Assembly: GCA_964565895.1 (NCBI GenBank)
Contig: CAZMGT010000005.1
Location: 22,011 to 86,010 of the forward strand
Source: CAZMGT01 sp964565895
Lineage (GTDB): Bacteria; Armatimonadota; Zipacnadia; UBA1398; CAZMGT01
Direction: 5' to 3'
DNA length: 64,000 bases
The number at the start of each line of letters is the position of its first letter. The first letter of the stretch is position 1. The translations under genes were made by a program, and so were the position numbers. A model generated the notes under the pieces. The model was not told the origin of the DNA. It made no database searches and worked only from the letters and a program-made list of their open reading frames with translations. This document shows positions 34,598-42,953 of this stretch, one piece after another.

Positions 34598-35455
34598 ATG
34601 TTGCCCCCGGCGAGCTTTCGCCACACCGCCGGGCGATGTTTTTTGCTTGCGCTTGTCGCTCTTGCGCCTGTCTGCCAGTGCCTGGCCGCGGGGCAGCCGC
34701 CGCAGATTCGCATTCCCCTTAGCTCCTGCCTCCAGCCCCTGGGCGCGGACTGCGTCGCCGATTGGGGCGAGATGGTCGTCGAGGCCCTCGGGGTCTCCGC
34801 GCGCACGGAAAGCCCGCCGGCCCTTACCGCCGCGCTTGAGGCTCGCCGCGATGCCCTGCGCAACCTCGTCGCGGCGATCTCCGCCCTGCGCGTAAACTCC
34901 TCGTCCACCGTGGGCGACCTCGCTCAGGCCCACGCCGCCGTGCGCCAGGAAATCGCTGACCTTGCCAGGCAGGGCGAGATCGTCTCCGAGTGGCGCGACC
35001 CAAGCGGACACATCGAGGCTATTGCCTGCGCCCCCATCTGGAACGCCGAGCAGTGCGTGGGGAGCATCGTCGCCCGCGCCCTCGCCCCAAAAGAGGCCGC
35101 CGAAGGCCGGCGTGGCTCAACTTCGTCCGCGGCCGCTCCTGCCCGGCGCCTGGTTATCGACGCCCGCGGGCTAGACGTTGTCCCCGCGCTTTTTCCGCGA
35201 ATCTCCGATGCCCTGGGCAGGGCTCTGTTTTGGCGCGTTCCCGCGCTTTGTCTAAGCGGCAACCCGTTTTTCGTCTATGCGCGCAGCGTGCCCCAGCCTG
35301 CTCCCGAGGAGGAGCTGTTTGTTGTCGGCGCCCTACGCGCGCTGGGCTCGCCTCCATGCGATATCGTCATCCCAAGCGAGCCCCTGCGCGCGTGGGAGGA
35401 GGCGGGAATCGCCGCCGAGGTAGACAGCTTCGCGCAAATCGTCATTGTATACTAG
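34598..35455 (+). CDS. Exported LPP20-like protein
   Basis: This protein of 285 residues starts at the ATG with TGAGGT eight bases upstream (a GTG at 34583 is possible). A signal peptide covers about residues 1-31. The central part (ARTESPPALTAALEARRDALRNL) matches the LPP20/FlgP lipoprotein pattern. The later segment RRLVIDARGLDVVPALFPRISD matches the 'ARGLG..PALSPRI' motif of the same family. No lipobox is evident. Such proteins sit at the outer membrane, some at flagellar or pilus bases. It follows secG closely and precedes the Wzi-like protein. Confidence 0.78.
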   Translation: MLPPASFRHTAGRCFLLALVALAPVCQCLAAGQPPQIRIPLSSCLQPLGADCVADWGEMVVEALGVSARTESPPALTAALEARRDALRNLVAAISALRVNSSSTVGDLAQAHAAVRQEIADLARQGEIVSEWRDPSGHIEAIACAPIWNAEQCVGSIVARALAPKEAAEGRRGSTSSAAAPARRLVIDARGLDVVPALFPRISDALGRALFWRVPALCLSGNPFFVYARSVPQPAPEEELFVVGALRALGSPPCDIVIPSEPLRAWEEAGIAAEVDSFAQIVIVY

Positions 35456-35482
35456 CCTCGCGCGAGGGGAGGAGAGCCGACC

Positions 35483-37090
35483 ATGGACCGCTGCTGCAAG
35501 GTGGCACACGGGCAGTTGCTCTCGCTGGCCGCCGTGGGGGCGGCCCTTGCCCTGCTTTTTGCTCCGCCCGCGTGGGGTGAGGAGCGCTTGCCCCCGCCTA
35601 ACCCCTCGGCGGTATGCACCCCCCACGGCTGGGTGCACGAGGCGCTGGCCAGCCTTGCCGCGGAGGGCCTTATCCCCGATCGCCTGCCCGTGGACTTTGC
35701 CCCGGGCTATCGCCGTTATACCCGCGGCGAGCTGGTGGAGATCGTCGAGCGCGCCCTGCGCGCCGCGCTGGAACATCCCGCACAGCTCACGCAGCGCCAG
35801 CGCGACCTGCTCTCGCTGCTTGCCTCGGAGTTCTCCCGCGGGCTTGCCGCGCGCGGGCTGAGCGCCGCGGACCTCGCCCCGATCACCGAGCAGCCCCAGG
35901 ACCTGCGCGGAACGCGCGGGCTCTCTGCCCGGCTCGCGGCAAGCGCCGCGCTCGTCGGCGGCGAGGTTAGCGTGGCCTCTGCTTCGTCGGCGAGTGTTGT
36001 GCTCCGCTCCGGCCACCCCGAGCGCTGGGCGCTTGCGCGCGTCGCTCTCCCGCGCGCCCCCCTGGTTATCGACGATCCCTGGGCTGGGGGCATAGACGAG
36101 CTGTTTTTGCGCGTGCGCCAGAGGTCGTACGTGCTAACCATCGGCGCGGAGCGTTCGCGCTGGGGCCCGGGCTACTATGGCAGCTTCGCCAAAAGCGACG
36201 CCCCAAAGCCGCGGCCGGGCGTGCGCCTGGAGACGAACATTCCCCTGTTCGGCCACGAATACACCGTGATGCACGAGGTGCTGTTCGCCGTGGACGATTC
36301 TCCGCAGACAACCATCTTTCACCGCCGCATTGAGGGGCACTGGGGCGACGTAGACCTGGGCTACTTTGAGATCAGCAAAACCGATGCCGGGCTGCACCCC
36401 TTGTGCTTCGTTCTCCCCGTCCAAGGGGCGCAGTATTTTATCGTCCGCGACCCGCGCTATCGGAACTGGGGGCGGCACACAAACAACGTCATGGGCATCG
36501 ACGCCTACTGGCGCGTGGCCCCCAGCCTGCACGTATACTGCGTCGTCTCCGCGGACGAGTTTGCCCCGCAGCTTTTCCTCCAGCGTTTGGGGCTGTTTGA
36601 CTTTTTCCTCAGGCTCACTGCGGGCACGGACCTATTGCGCGGCAAGCCCTCGAGGGACAAGCTGGGGACAACGATCGGCTTTTACCTCCCCCACCTTTTC
36701 GGCAGCGATCGCACAACCGTGCGCTTTGAGTCCATCGCCGCGTGGCCCAACTACGGCATCCACCCCGGCTGGCCGGTTCACCTTTATGACGCGGGCCAGC
36801 CGCTTTGGCCCGGAGGGCTGCAAGACGCGCGGTTTTATGCCTTGCGCATAGACCGCAAGCTGTCTACGCGGAGCAGGCTCGTTGTCGAGGGCAGGCTTCT
36901 CGCGCAAGGGGTAAGCGGCGGCTTGGCCCGCCACCAAGCGGGCCTGGCGGTGCGCTATTTCCGCCAGGCGGGGCGCAACGGGTTTTTCAGCGTGGGCCTG
37001 GGCGTGGAGCGCGCGGGGCTCTCCCTCACTCTGTCGCCCCAGGATACCGCCCGCCTCGCGTTGAGCATCAGCGCGGGCAGCAGCTTTTGA
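35483..37090 (+). CDS. Wzi-like capsule assembly outer-membrane protein
   Basis: This protein of 535 residues has a signal peptide (residues 1-32), an N-terminal domain of about 100 residues resembling an SLH-type helical module (HEALASLAAEGLIPD...YTRGELVEIVERAL) and a long beta-barrel. RWGPGYYGSF and the repeated aromatic-alternating strands are Wzi/capsule_assem signatures. The sequence ends in Phe, as outer-membrane barrels do. Wzi relatives anchor capsular polysaccharide to the cell surface. The next gene encodes a CpsB-like phosphatase homologue, supporting a capsule context. GGGGAGGAG precedes the ATG. Confidence 0.85.
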   Translation: MDRCCKVAHGQLLSLAAVGAALALLFAPPAWGEERLPPPNPSAVCTPHGWVHEALASLAAEGLIPDRLPVDFAPGYRRYTRGELVEIVERALRAALEHPAQLTQRQRDLLSLLASEFSRGLAARGLSAADLAPITEQPQDLRGTRGLSARLAASAALVGGEVSVASASSASVVLRSGHPERWALARVALPRAPLVIDDPWAGGIDELFLRVRQRSYVLTIGAERSRWGPGYYGSFAKSDAPKPRPGVRLETNIPLFGHEYTVMHEVLFAVDDSPQTTIFHRRIEGHWGDVDLGYFEISKTDAGLHPLCFVLPVQGAQYFIVRDPRYRNWGRHTNNVMGIDAYWRVAPSLHVYCVVSADEFAPQLFLQRLGLFDFFLRLTAGTDLLRGKPSRDKLGTTIGFYLPHLFGSDRTTVRFESIAAWPNYGIHPGWPVHLYDAGQPLWPGGLQDARFYALRIDRKLSTRSRLVVEGRLLAQGVSGGLARHQAGLAVRYFRQAGRNGFFSVGLGVERAGLSLTLSPQDTARLALSISAGSSF

Positions 37091-37166
37091 GCGAGCGCGG
37101 GCGCGCTATATTCTCCCGGACCGACGCGAACGCGCGTTGTCATCTCAAAGTTGCCGCAAGTATTCC

Positions 37167-37196
37167 TTGCTCTAATTTTTGAGTAACGTGTAAAAT
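37167..37196 (+). promoter_or_regulatory. Candidate promoter for the PHP-domain gene
   Basis: TTGCTC (37167-37172), an 18-base spacer and TAAAAT (37191-37196) lie in an AT-rich patch unusual for this window. It is 43 bases upstream of the ATG. Confidence 0.55.
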
Positions 37197-37213
37197 ACGG
37201 GGGCTTTCTGAGA

Positions 37214-37230
37214 AAAGAGCGTATCTCTTT
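37214..37230 (+). promoter_or_regulatory. Leader hairpin before the PHP-domain gene
   Basis: A 6-bp inverted repeat (37214-37219 with 37225-37230, 5-base loop) sits in the short leader and contains the only purine-rich stretch. The ATG at 37239 has no separate ribosome site, so the hairpin could occlude initiation. This is inference. Confidence 0.4.
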
Positions 37231-37238
37231 CGTGCCAT

Positions 37239-38006
37239 ATGGTTGACATCCACTGCCACTTACTTCCCGGGTTCTCCGATGCGCCGGAGAGCATGAGCGA
37301 AGCTCTGGCCCTCGCGCGGCAGATCTCCACCAGCGGCGTGCACTCGGCGATCGCAGTCGCGCACTTCGACTCGCGCGTTTACGAGCCCTCGGCGGAGGAA
37401 ATCAAAAGGCGCGCCGCGCTGCTCTGTAACTCACTGAGCGAGGAGAAAATTTCGCTCAGCTTAACCTGGGCTGCGGAAATTGCCCTTTCCGACGCCGAGG
37501 CCATGACCCCAGACGAGCTGCGCGCCTATTCCATCGGCGGCCTGGGCCGCCACGTGCTTGTCGAAGCTCCGGAGCAAATGGCCATCTCCGACATTCAGCA
37601 GGCGCTGTTTCGCATTCGCCTGCGCGGCGTGCGCACGATCCTCACGCATCCCGAGCGCATCGTCGCCTTTCGCCGCGACCCGCGGGCAATCGCCGAGTCG
37701 GTGTGGTGCGGTGTGCTCGTTCAGGTAAGCGCGGGCTCGCTGCTCGGCCACGACGGCAAGCTGGCCAAGCAAACGGTGGAAGCGATGGTGCGCGGGGGCC
37801 ACGTGCACTTCGTAGGCTCGGAATCGTCAAACTGCGGGGGGCGCTATCACTGCCTAAAAAGCGCTGGACGCGCGCTTAGGGCACTTGTGGGCAAGGCCGG
37901 CGTTCGCCGCCTGCTCGAGAGCAACCCGAAGGTGCTCCTCTCCCCCGACAGCCGCAATACTATTCGCCCCGCGCGGCCGCGGAAAAAGCTGTTTGGCTTG
38001 TTTTAG
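37239..38006 (+). CDS. PHP-domain CpsB/CapC-like phosphatase homologue with eroded metal site
   Basis: This 255-residue protein resembles the PHP-type tyrosine phosphatases that dephosphorylate capsule kinases. The first motif DIHCHLLPGFSD keeps the HxH pair. The glutamate in AAEIALS and the histidine in ILTHPER are also kept. The second motif, normally TPHH, is AHFD. The C-terminal motif, normally SDAH, reads SESSNCG, which removes two metal ligands. It may be a weakly active or non-catalytic relative. It follows a Wzi-like gene but has its own promoter, and it abuts the NlpC/P60 gene tail to tail with no gap. Confidence 0.82.
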   Translation: MVDIHCHLLPGFSDAPESMSEALALARQISTSGVHSAIAVAHFDSRVYEPSAEEIKRRAALLCNSLSEEKISLSLTWAAEIALSDAEAMTPDELRAYSIGGLGRHVLVEAPEQMAISDIQQALFRIRLRGVRTILTHPERIVAFRRDPRAIAESVWCGVLVQVSAGSLLGHDGKLAKQTVEAMVRGGHVHFVGSESSNCGGRYHCLKSAGRALRALVGKAGVRRLLESNPKVLLSPDSRNTIRPARPRKKLFGLF

Positions 38007-39416
38007 CTAATATACGCGCCGCGCGCAATAGTAGCTCCTCGCGCGGTTGGCCAGGGGCTCCACACGCACGCGCGCCCCGCTTTCTGGGGCGTGGACGAAC
38101 TGCCCGTTGCCCACGTAAATGCCCACGTGCGACACGCCCCTGGTGTAGGTGTTGGCAAAGAACACGATATCGCCGGGAATGAGCTGGTCCAAGGACACCG
38201 GCCGGCCGACCTTCACTTGGTCGAACGTGCGCCGGGGATAGTCCCTTATCCCGCAGCGCTCCAGGCAGTATTTCACCAAGCCGGAGCAGTCGAAGCTATC
38301 CGGCCCGGCCTTGCCCCAGGCGTAGGGCTTGCCCACCTGGCGCAGGGCCTCCTGGGCGATGGCGTTGCCCAGCGCCGTGGGCTGCGCCCGCGACTGCGGC
38401 ACGCCGGCGACCCGCGTCAGCCAGCTCGCGATCCACCCCTCAAGCCCGCTCGCAAAGCGCACGTGATACCAGCCGTTGGCCTGCTCCAAAATGACAAACT
38501 GCGCCCCCACCGCGGCTTGGCCGACTATCGGAAACGACGTTCCCGGGCCCGAGCGAATGTTTACCACGCCGCTGGGGATCGTTCCCTTGCCGCTCGCGGG
38601 CTGGGGTTTTTCGCCGCTTGCGGGCGCGGAGAGCGCCGGGGGAATGGCCTGCCGCGGAGCGACGGGCTTGACAAACGGCGGAGGGTCGCGCACCTCCGCA
38701 GGCAGGCGCTCCAGCGTCGACCCCGGGGGTGTGTCGCTCAGGTAGTCGCGATGCACCCAGCCCAACTGCAGTGTTCCGTGGACCTTAACCTGGCACCACT
38801 TGCCCTGCGTTTTTACCAGGTAAACCCTCTGCCCCCGTTTGAGCTTCGCCAGCGAGCGATAGCGCACACCGGGGCCGGAGCGCAGGTGCAGGAAGTCCTC
38901 GACCTTAACAAAGCGCAGGTTCGCCGGCCTGCAGCTTGCTTGTCCGCTGCTTTTGAGCAGCCACGCGGCAACCCAGCCCACCTCGCCGTTCGAGGGCACG
39001 CGGATCTTCCGCCACTGCTCGTGATAGGCGATAACCTCCACGCGCTCGCCCTTGTGCAAAATGCCGATTCTACGGAAGCGCTCCGCGCCCGGGCCCTCGC
39101 GGAGGTTGACGACGTCGGCGTTGATATAGCAAATCTCGCGATATACGCCGGGCGGGGGCGCCTCGGCAAGCAGCCAGTGGGCCACCCAGCCCACCTGCCT
39201 TGTCGAGGGTACGAAAACCTTGCGCCAGAAGCCCTTTGCCTCTTTAACGCGCACCTCCGTCGCCCGGCGCAGGGTGTCGATCACGGGATAGCTCTGCCCC
39301 GGGCCGGCGCGGAGATTTACGGCCTCGGCCTTGACAAACAGCGCAATCTCAGGCTTCGCCGCAGCGCTCAGCGATAACCCCAAAACCAGCGCTGCGCACC
39401 AAACCCAGCGCCACAT
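38007..39416 (-). CDS. Exported SH3b-NlpC/P60 peptidoglycan hydrolase
   Basis: This protein of 469 residues has a signal peptide (residues 1-21) and four SH3b domains (VNLRAGPG, VNLREGPG, LHLRSGPG and VNIRSGPG cores), interrupted by a Pro-rich linker before the fourth. A C-terminal NlpC/P60 domain of about 120 residues follows. The catalytic cysteine is in FDCSGLVKYCLE, the histidine in GVSHVGIYVG and the polar third residue in FVHAPESG. It cleaves peptide stems of peptidoglycan, typically between D-Glu and diaminopimelate. The ATG at 39416 has GGAGGA upstream; a longer frame to 39482 lies over the promoter. Confidence 0.93.
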   Translation of the reverse strand: MWRWVWCAALVLGLSLSAAAKPEIALFVKAEAVNLRAGPGQSYPVIDTLRRATEVRVKEAKGFWRKVFVPSTRQVGWVAHWLLAEAPPPGVYREICYINADVVNLREGPGAERFRRIGILHKGERVEVIAYHEQWRKIRVPSNGEVGWVAAWLLKSSGQASCRPANLRFVKVEDFLHLRSGPGVRYRSLAKLKRGQRVYLVKTQGKWCQVKVHGTLQLGWVHRDYLSDTPPGSTLERLPAEVRDPPPFVKPVAPRQAIPPALSAPASGEKPQPASGKGTIPSGVVNIRSGPGTSFPIVGQAAVGAQFVILEQANGWYHVRFASGLEGWIASWLTRVAGVPQSRAQPTALGNAIAQEALRQVGKPYAWGKAGPDSFDCSGLVKYCLERCGIRDYPRRTFDQVKVGRPVSLDQLIPGDIVFFANTYTRGVSHVGIYVGNGQFVHAPESGARVRVEPLANRARSYYCARRVY

Positions 39417-39472
39417 CGCTCGCGTCCTCCGCAGTGCGCCCGCGCCACGGGGCTTCGCGCGGGCAACATGGC

Positions 39473-39501
39473 AAACTAGCACAGCGCTTGCGCACTGTCA
39501 A
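39473..39501 (-). promoter_or_regulatory. Promoter of the NlpC/P60 gene
   Basis: On the minus strand, a perfect TTGACA (39496-39501), a 17-base spacer and TAGTTT (39473-39478) end 57 bases before the ATG. Confidence 0.75.
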
Positions 39502-39664
39502 CGCGCCCGGTTTTGCGAAAATCGCGCGGTTTGGCAAGTACTACGCCCCCCGGCAAAGCACTGTTCACCGCCCGTGGGGGCAGGGCCAGCGCGCCGCGCC
39601 GCCGAAGTGGCGCGCAAAAGCGCGCAGGGTGCGCCTCGCCCGCTTTCCCTAGGTGGTGAGCGCC

Positions 39665-40639
39665 GTGAGCGAGCTGAAGTTTTGGCCGGCCAAGCCCGAG
39701 CAATACGAGCCCCTCATCCGCTCCTGGGCCCAGCAGTTCCCCGACCTCGTCCAGCTCGAGGGCATTACCCAGCCCACAGGGCACACCGTCTACGCCCTGA
39801 CCATTACCGACCCCGGCATCCCGCTCGACCGGAAAAAGCCCTTGCTCTTCGACGTTCCCCACGCCCACGAGCCCGCGGGCACCGTCGCCTCGCTCCGCGT
39901 GATCAATCAGTTGCTCACGGGCAAGGATCTCGACGGCCGCCCCACGGACATCGATCGCGAGCAGGCCCTGCGCCGGCTCGTCTTGTGCTTTATCCCCGAC
40001 GCTAACCCCGCGGGGCGTGCCCGCGCCCCGGAAGACGTTTGGGATGGGACGAAGTATACCAACGAGGAATTTTTAAAAATCGCCTTTGGCGTAGACGCCA
40101 TGACCGGCGAGCGGTTCACACGCTACGACCGCTGGCGCGAGCAAGAGCACGACGTGCAGCAACTGGGCATCGTCTGGGAGCCGCTGGGCAATGGCGTTTA
40201 CGTTGAGCCTAACCGACACAAAACCTCCTCGCTGATGCGCCTGGTGCACAGGTTTTGGGAGCGCTACGAGCTCGCCCGCCGCCTCTCCCTGCACCAAACG
40301 GAGTTCGAAGGCCGGCCCTACAATTGCATGATCCTCCTCCCCATCATCCACGAGGAGCTGCCCCCGGAGATCCGCGCGAAAAACGAGGCCTGGGGCGAGA
40401 AGGTCGTCGCGGCGTGGCGCGAGGCGGGTTATAACCCCGTGCCCAACGTCCGCCCCCTGGGCTATGGGGGGATTCAAAAGGAATATTTCGTCCGCTGTTG
40501 GCGCGATTTCTTTATGGTCGTCCCGGACATTACCTCCGAGGTGCAAAACAACAACGTGCGCACGCCCCCCGAGGACCAGCAGCGGCTGTCGCAACTTGCG
40601 ATAAAGGTAACCATCGCCGACGCCTTGGCCGAGGGCTAG
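39665..40639 (+). CDS. M14-family zinc carboxypeptidase-like protein
   Basis: This 324-residue protein has no signal peptide, so it is probably cytoplasmic. It keeps the M14 pattern: an HxxE zinc pair in PHAHEPAG, a PDANPAGRAR segment matching the substrate-binding Asn-Arg region, a zinc histidine in SLHQTEFEG, and a candidate catalytic Glu in DITSEVQ. It could trim peptide stems or process amino-acid amides; the substrate is unknown. Three GTG codons are in frame. The one at 39665 has AGGTGGTGA five bases upstream and is chosen over 39653 and 39656. Confidence 0.82.
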   Translation: MSELKFWPAKPEQYEPLIRSWAQQFPDLVQLEGITQPTGHTVYALTITDPGIPLDRKKPLLFDVPHAHEPAGTVASLRVINQLLTGKDLDGRPTDIDREQALRRLVLCFIPDANPAGRARAPEDVWDGTKYTNEEFLKIAFGVDAMTGERFTRYDRWREQEHDVQQLGIVWEPLGNGVYVEPNRHKTSSLMRLVHRFWERYELARRLSLHQTEFEGRPYNCMILLPIIHEELPPEIRAKNEAWGEKVVAAWREAGYNPVPNVRPLGYGGIQKEYFVRCWRDFFMVVPDITSEVQNNNVRTPPEDQQRLSQLAIKVTIADALAEG

Positions 40640-40735
40640 CTTTGTGCGGCGTTAAGAAAAAGTTACAACAAAAACGCCAAAACTTGCCTCCCCCAGCGAC
40701 CCCTCTCCCACGCCCCCCTGTGGAACAATAGCACT

Positions 40736-40761
40736 GACGCACGCGCCGCACTCTGTGCGTC
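40736..40761 (+). promoter_or_regulatory. Leader hairpin upstream of the small basic protein
   Basis: A perfect 7-bp inverted repeat (40736-40742 with 40755-40761, 12-base loop) lies four bases before the GGGAGG ribosome site of the small gene. A control function is possible. Confidence 0.45.
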
Positions 40762-40778
40762 GAAGGGAGGCGTGGCCG

Positions 40779-40982
40779 ATGATCGCGGCAGAGCCTGCCC
40801 GTGTCGCTTCCGCTGAGCGCGACAAAGAGCGCCAGCGCGCAAAAGAGCTGCTCGAGCGCAAGCTCGCCCGCAAACGGCGCCGTCGCGGCTTGCGCCGCAC
40901 GTGCTACGAGTCCATCGAGTCGCTTATTGACGGCGAGCAGATTACCCCGGGAACGGTGCTTAAGGGGCGCATCGTGGCCTGA
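40779..40982 (+). CDS. Small basic hypothetical protein
   Basis: This 67-residue protein is dominated by a charged helix (ERDKERQRAKELLERKLARKRRRR), followed by YESIESLIDGEQITPGTVLKG. GGGAGG lies nine bases before the ATG. The gene is flanked by a leader hairpin and a textbook terminator, so it is a free-standing, probably well-expressed unit. The basic helix suggests nucleic-acid or ribosome binding (inference). Confidence 0.7.
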   Translation: MIAAEPARVASAERDKERQRAKELLERKLARKRRRRGLRRTCYESIESLIDGEQITPGTVLKGRIVA

Positions 40983-41011
40983 CCCAGGCCTGACCGATAC
41001 AACCTGCGGCC

Positions 41012-41059
41012 GGAGCGCCGGCGTTGCCGTTCACTGCGGCGCCGGCGCTCCTTCTTTTT
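41012..41059 (+). terminator. Strong intrinsic terminator
   Basis: A perfect 12-bp GC-rich stem (41012-41023 with 41040-41051), 16-base loop and a T-rich tail (41052-41059). It starts 30 bases after the small basic gene and stands before the 3' end of the convergent GH30-like gene. Confidence 0.9.
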
Positions 41060-41077
41060 GGCCGTGCAAGCTGCCGC

Positions 41078-42418
41078 TTAGTAGCGCGGGGGATCGCCCG
41101 TTAGGGTAAGCACGCAGCGCGCGGGCACGCTCACTGCGGCCCGTTGCCCGCGAGCTACGCGCAGCGGGGCAAGCTCCTGCGCCGGCCCTTGGGCGCGCGC
41201 GTAGCTTACGGCATACGTCCCCGCGGGCAGGTTCGCCAGCTGCACCTGCTGCGCCCCGCCCTTGTTTAAAACGACCACAACGACCTTCCCGCTGGGCAAA
41301 ACAAAGGCCACGGGCTTTAGCGCGTCGCTCGTCGAGGTCACGCTAACCCTCACCGCGCCCTGGCGCACATAGCGGAAATATTGGCGCAGCTCCCAGTAGC
41401 CGAGCGAGGGGTGGTAGCTCCGGCGGTCCGGCGTGATGTAAAAATACGTCCCCTTAAGCGGCTTGTCGCTAAAGCCAACTAGGCTATAGCGCTGCCAGCC
41501 CGAGATGTTCGCCTCGGTCAGGTCGAGGTAAAGCTGGTCCACGCCCGCGCCGATCTTCTCCGTCATCGCCGTGCTAACGCCAAGCTCGCGCGCCCAGTCG
41601 CGTAGGGCGTGTCGCTCCGCGTTGCCCCCCGCGCCATAGGTGTGATAGGTCACCTGGCCGATGTACGCCGCCGCTTGGGGAAACTTGCGCTTAAGCTCGT
41701 CTACGTACTGCAGCGAGACCTTAAGGTTAACCCCCTCGGGAAAAGCAAACCGCGTGGCAAAGCCGTTTTCGCGCAGCCACTGCCCGAGAAGAACCATTGC
41801 GCTGTGCCCCATGCGCGACTCGTTGCCCAGGACCCAGTAGTCGGGGACAAGCCCATACTTGTCGCGCAGATGCAGCAGCACCGTGCGCGCAAACTCCGCA
41901 TATTCCTCCGGCTGCTGCAGCCACTTCGGCGTCTCCCAGTTCTCAATGGCATAGCTCACGGTGAGCACCAACCTGTCCCCGCGCCGCTCGATCCGCTGCT
42001 TAACGGGGAGGACGATCTCCTCCACGCAGCAGTCGAGCCAGGAGAAGTAAAAGCCGTTGGGGTCGGTCAGGCGAGGATCGGCGTTGTCGTTGCCCTTCTC
42101 CATATACGGCCCGACTTCGAGCCGCAGGCGCGACAGCCCAAGGTCAAACACGGCATCGTCAAGCAGCTTGCTCAACAGAGCCGGGGGCACGGGCTGTTGG
42201 TGTCCGGTAAGCTTTGCGTGCCGCGGGGCAATGAACCCTTTCGGCGGAAAAAGGGGCTTTTTGCGCGTCCAAATCGGCGTCCAGGGAACGGTTGCCCCCA
42301 GGCCCTCCATCTTTTGATATCTCTGCGAGGTGTCCAGCGCGAGCTCCACTTGCTGCGCCGCCCCGCACCCCAGGGCAACCAATGGGACAAGAAAGCCGGC
42401 AACGCCTAGCGCCCTCAC
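41078..42418 (-). CDS. Exported GH30-like glycoside hydrolase
   Basis: This protein of 446 residues has an N-terminal signal peptide; a cysteine at residue 18 could be lipidated, though the lipobox (ALGC) is imperfect. The TIM-barrel catalytic domain begins with the GH30-type QKMEGLGATVPW. The acid/base glutamate is probably in VLGNESRMGH and the nucleophile in AMTEKIG. A C-terminal beta-sandwich (about 360-446) completes the clan-A GH30 layout. Substrates in the family include glucuronoxylan, beta-1,6-glucan and glucosylceramide; which applies is not clear. GTG start with GGAGTGAAG upstream. Confidence 0.8.
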   Translation of the reverse strand: MRALGVAGFLVPLVALGCGAAQQVELALDTSQRYQKMEGLGATVPWTPIWTRKKPLFPPKGFIAPRHAKLTGHQQPVPPALLSKLLDDAVFDLGLSRLRLEVGPYMEKGNDNADPRLTDPNGFYFSWLDCCVEEIVLPVKQRIERRGDRLVLTVSYAIENWETPKWLQQPEEYAEFARTVLLHLRDKYGLVPDYWVLGNESRMGHSAMVLLGQWLRENGFATRFAFPEGVNLKVSLQYVDELKRKFPQAAAYIGQVTYHTYGAGGNAERHALRDWARELGVSTAMTEKIGAGVDQLYLDLTEANISGWQRYSLVGFSDKPLKGTYFYITPDRRSYHPSLGYWELRQYFRYVRQGAVRVSVTSTSDALKPVAFVLPSGKVVVVVLNKGGAQQVQLANLPAGTYAVSYARAQGPAQELAPLRVARGQRAAVSVPARCVLTLTGDPPRY

Positions 42419-42704
42419 GCCGCTTCACTCCCTCCCGCCAACAATTGACGATCGCCCGCGGGCCCGGTTCCTCTGCCCAGCGGCGCGCCGCGAGCGCTTT
42501 TTCGCCGCCGACGTGGCTGCTACGGGCGCCAAAGGCTTGCCTTTTTCTCGCTGCAGCAAGCCCAACGGTCACGCGCTTCAAATTTCGCCCCCGCGCAGGT
42601 CCTTTATGGCCCCTGGGCGCAATGGAGGGATATCCCCGCGCGCAGCGAATGAACGGGAAAATAGTGGCCGAAGCCTCCGGCGCGCCAGCGAAAGGGGCTC
42701 CCTA

Positions 42705-42953
42705 GTGCAGCAGAAGGTTAACCTGGCAACGGCAATCGTCATTATCATCGTCGTATTAGCCATCGTCCTTGTCCTCGGCTACTTCTACCTCCAGGCGAAG
42801 TCCCACCGCGGGGTGCCCACCTCCGAGTCGCCTGAGGAAGAGGAGGAAGCAACCCTTACCCTGCCTACGACCGTGGCCCTTGCCTTTATTGCTCAAACAG
42901 CCGTGGCACTAGCGCTTTCGGTATGCACACGCGGACCGTTTTCTGCGGGTTAA
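42705..42953 (+). CDS. Small single-pass membrane protein (tentative)
   Basis: This 82-residue frame begins at GTG with AAGGGG upstream. It encodes a strong hydrophobic helix (about residues 9-31, LATAIVIIIVVLAIVLVLGY), then an acidic linker (SESPEEEEE) and a second moderately hydrophobic stretch. The last 68 bases overlap the 3' end of the acetamidase gene in antisense, so the C-terminus is doubtful. The AT-richer, Ile/Val-coded helix differs from the usual antisense shadows. Confidence 0.45.
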   Translation: MQQKVNLATAIVIIIVVLAIVLVLGYFYLQAKSHRGVPTSESPEEEEEATLTLPTTVALAFIAQTAVALALSVCTRGPFSAG

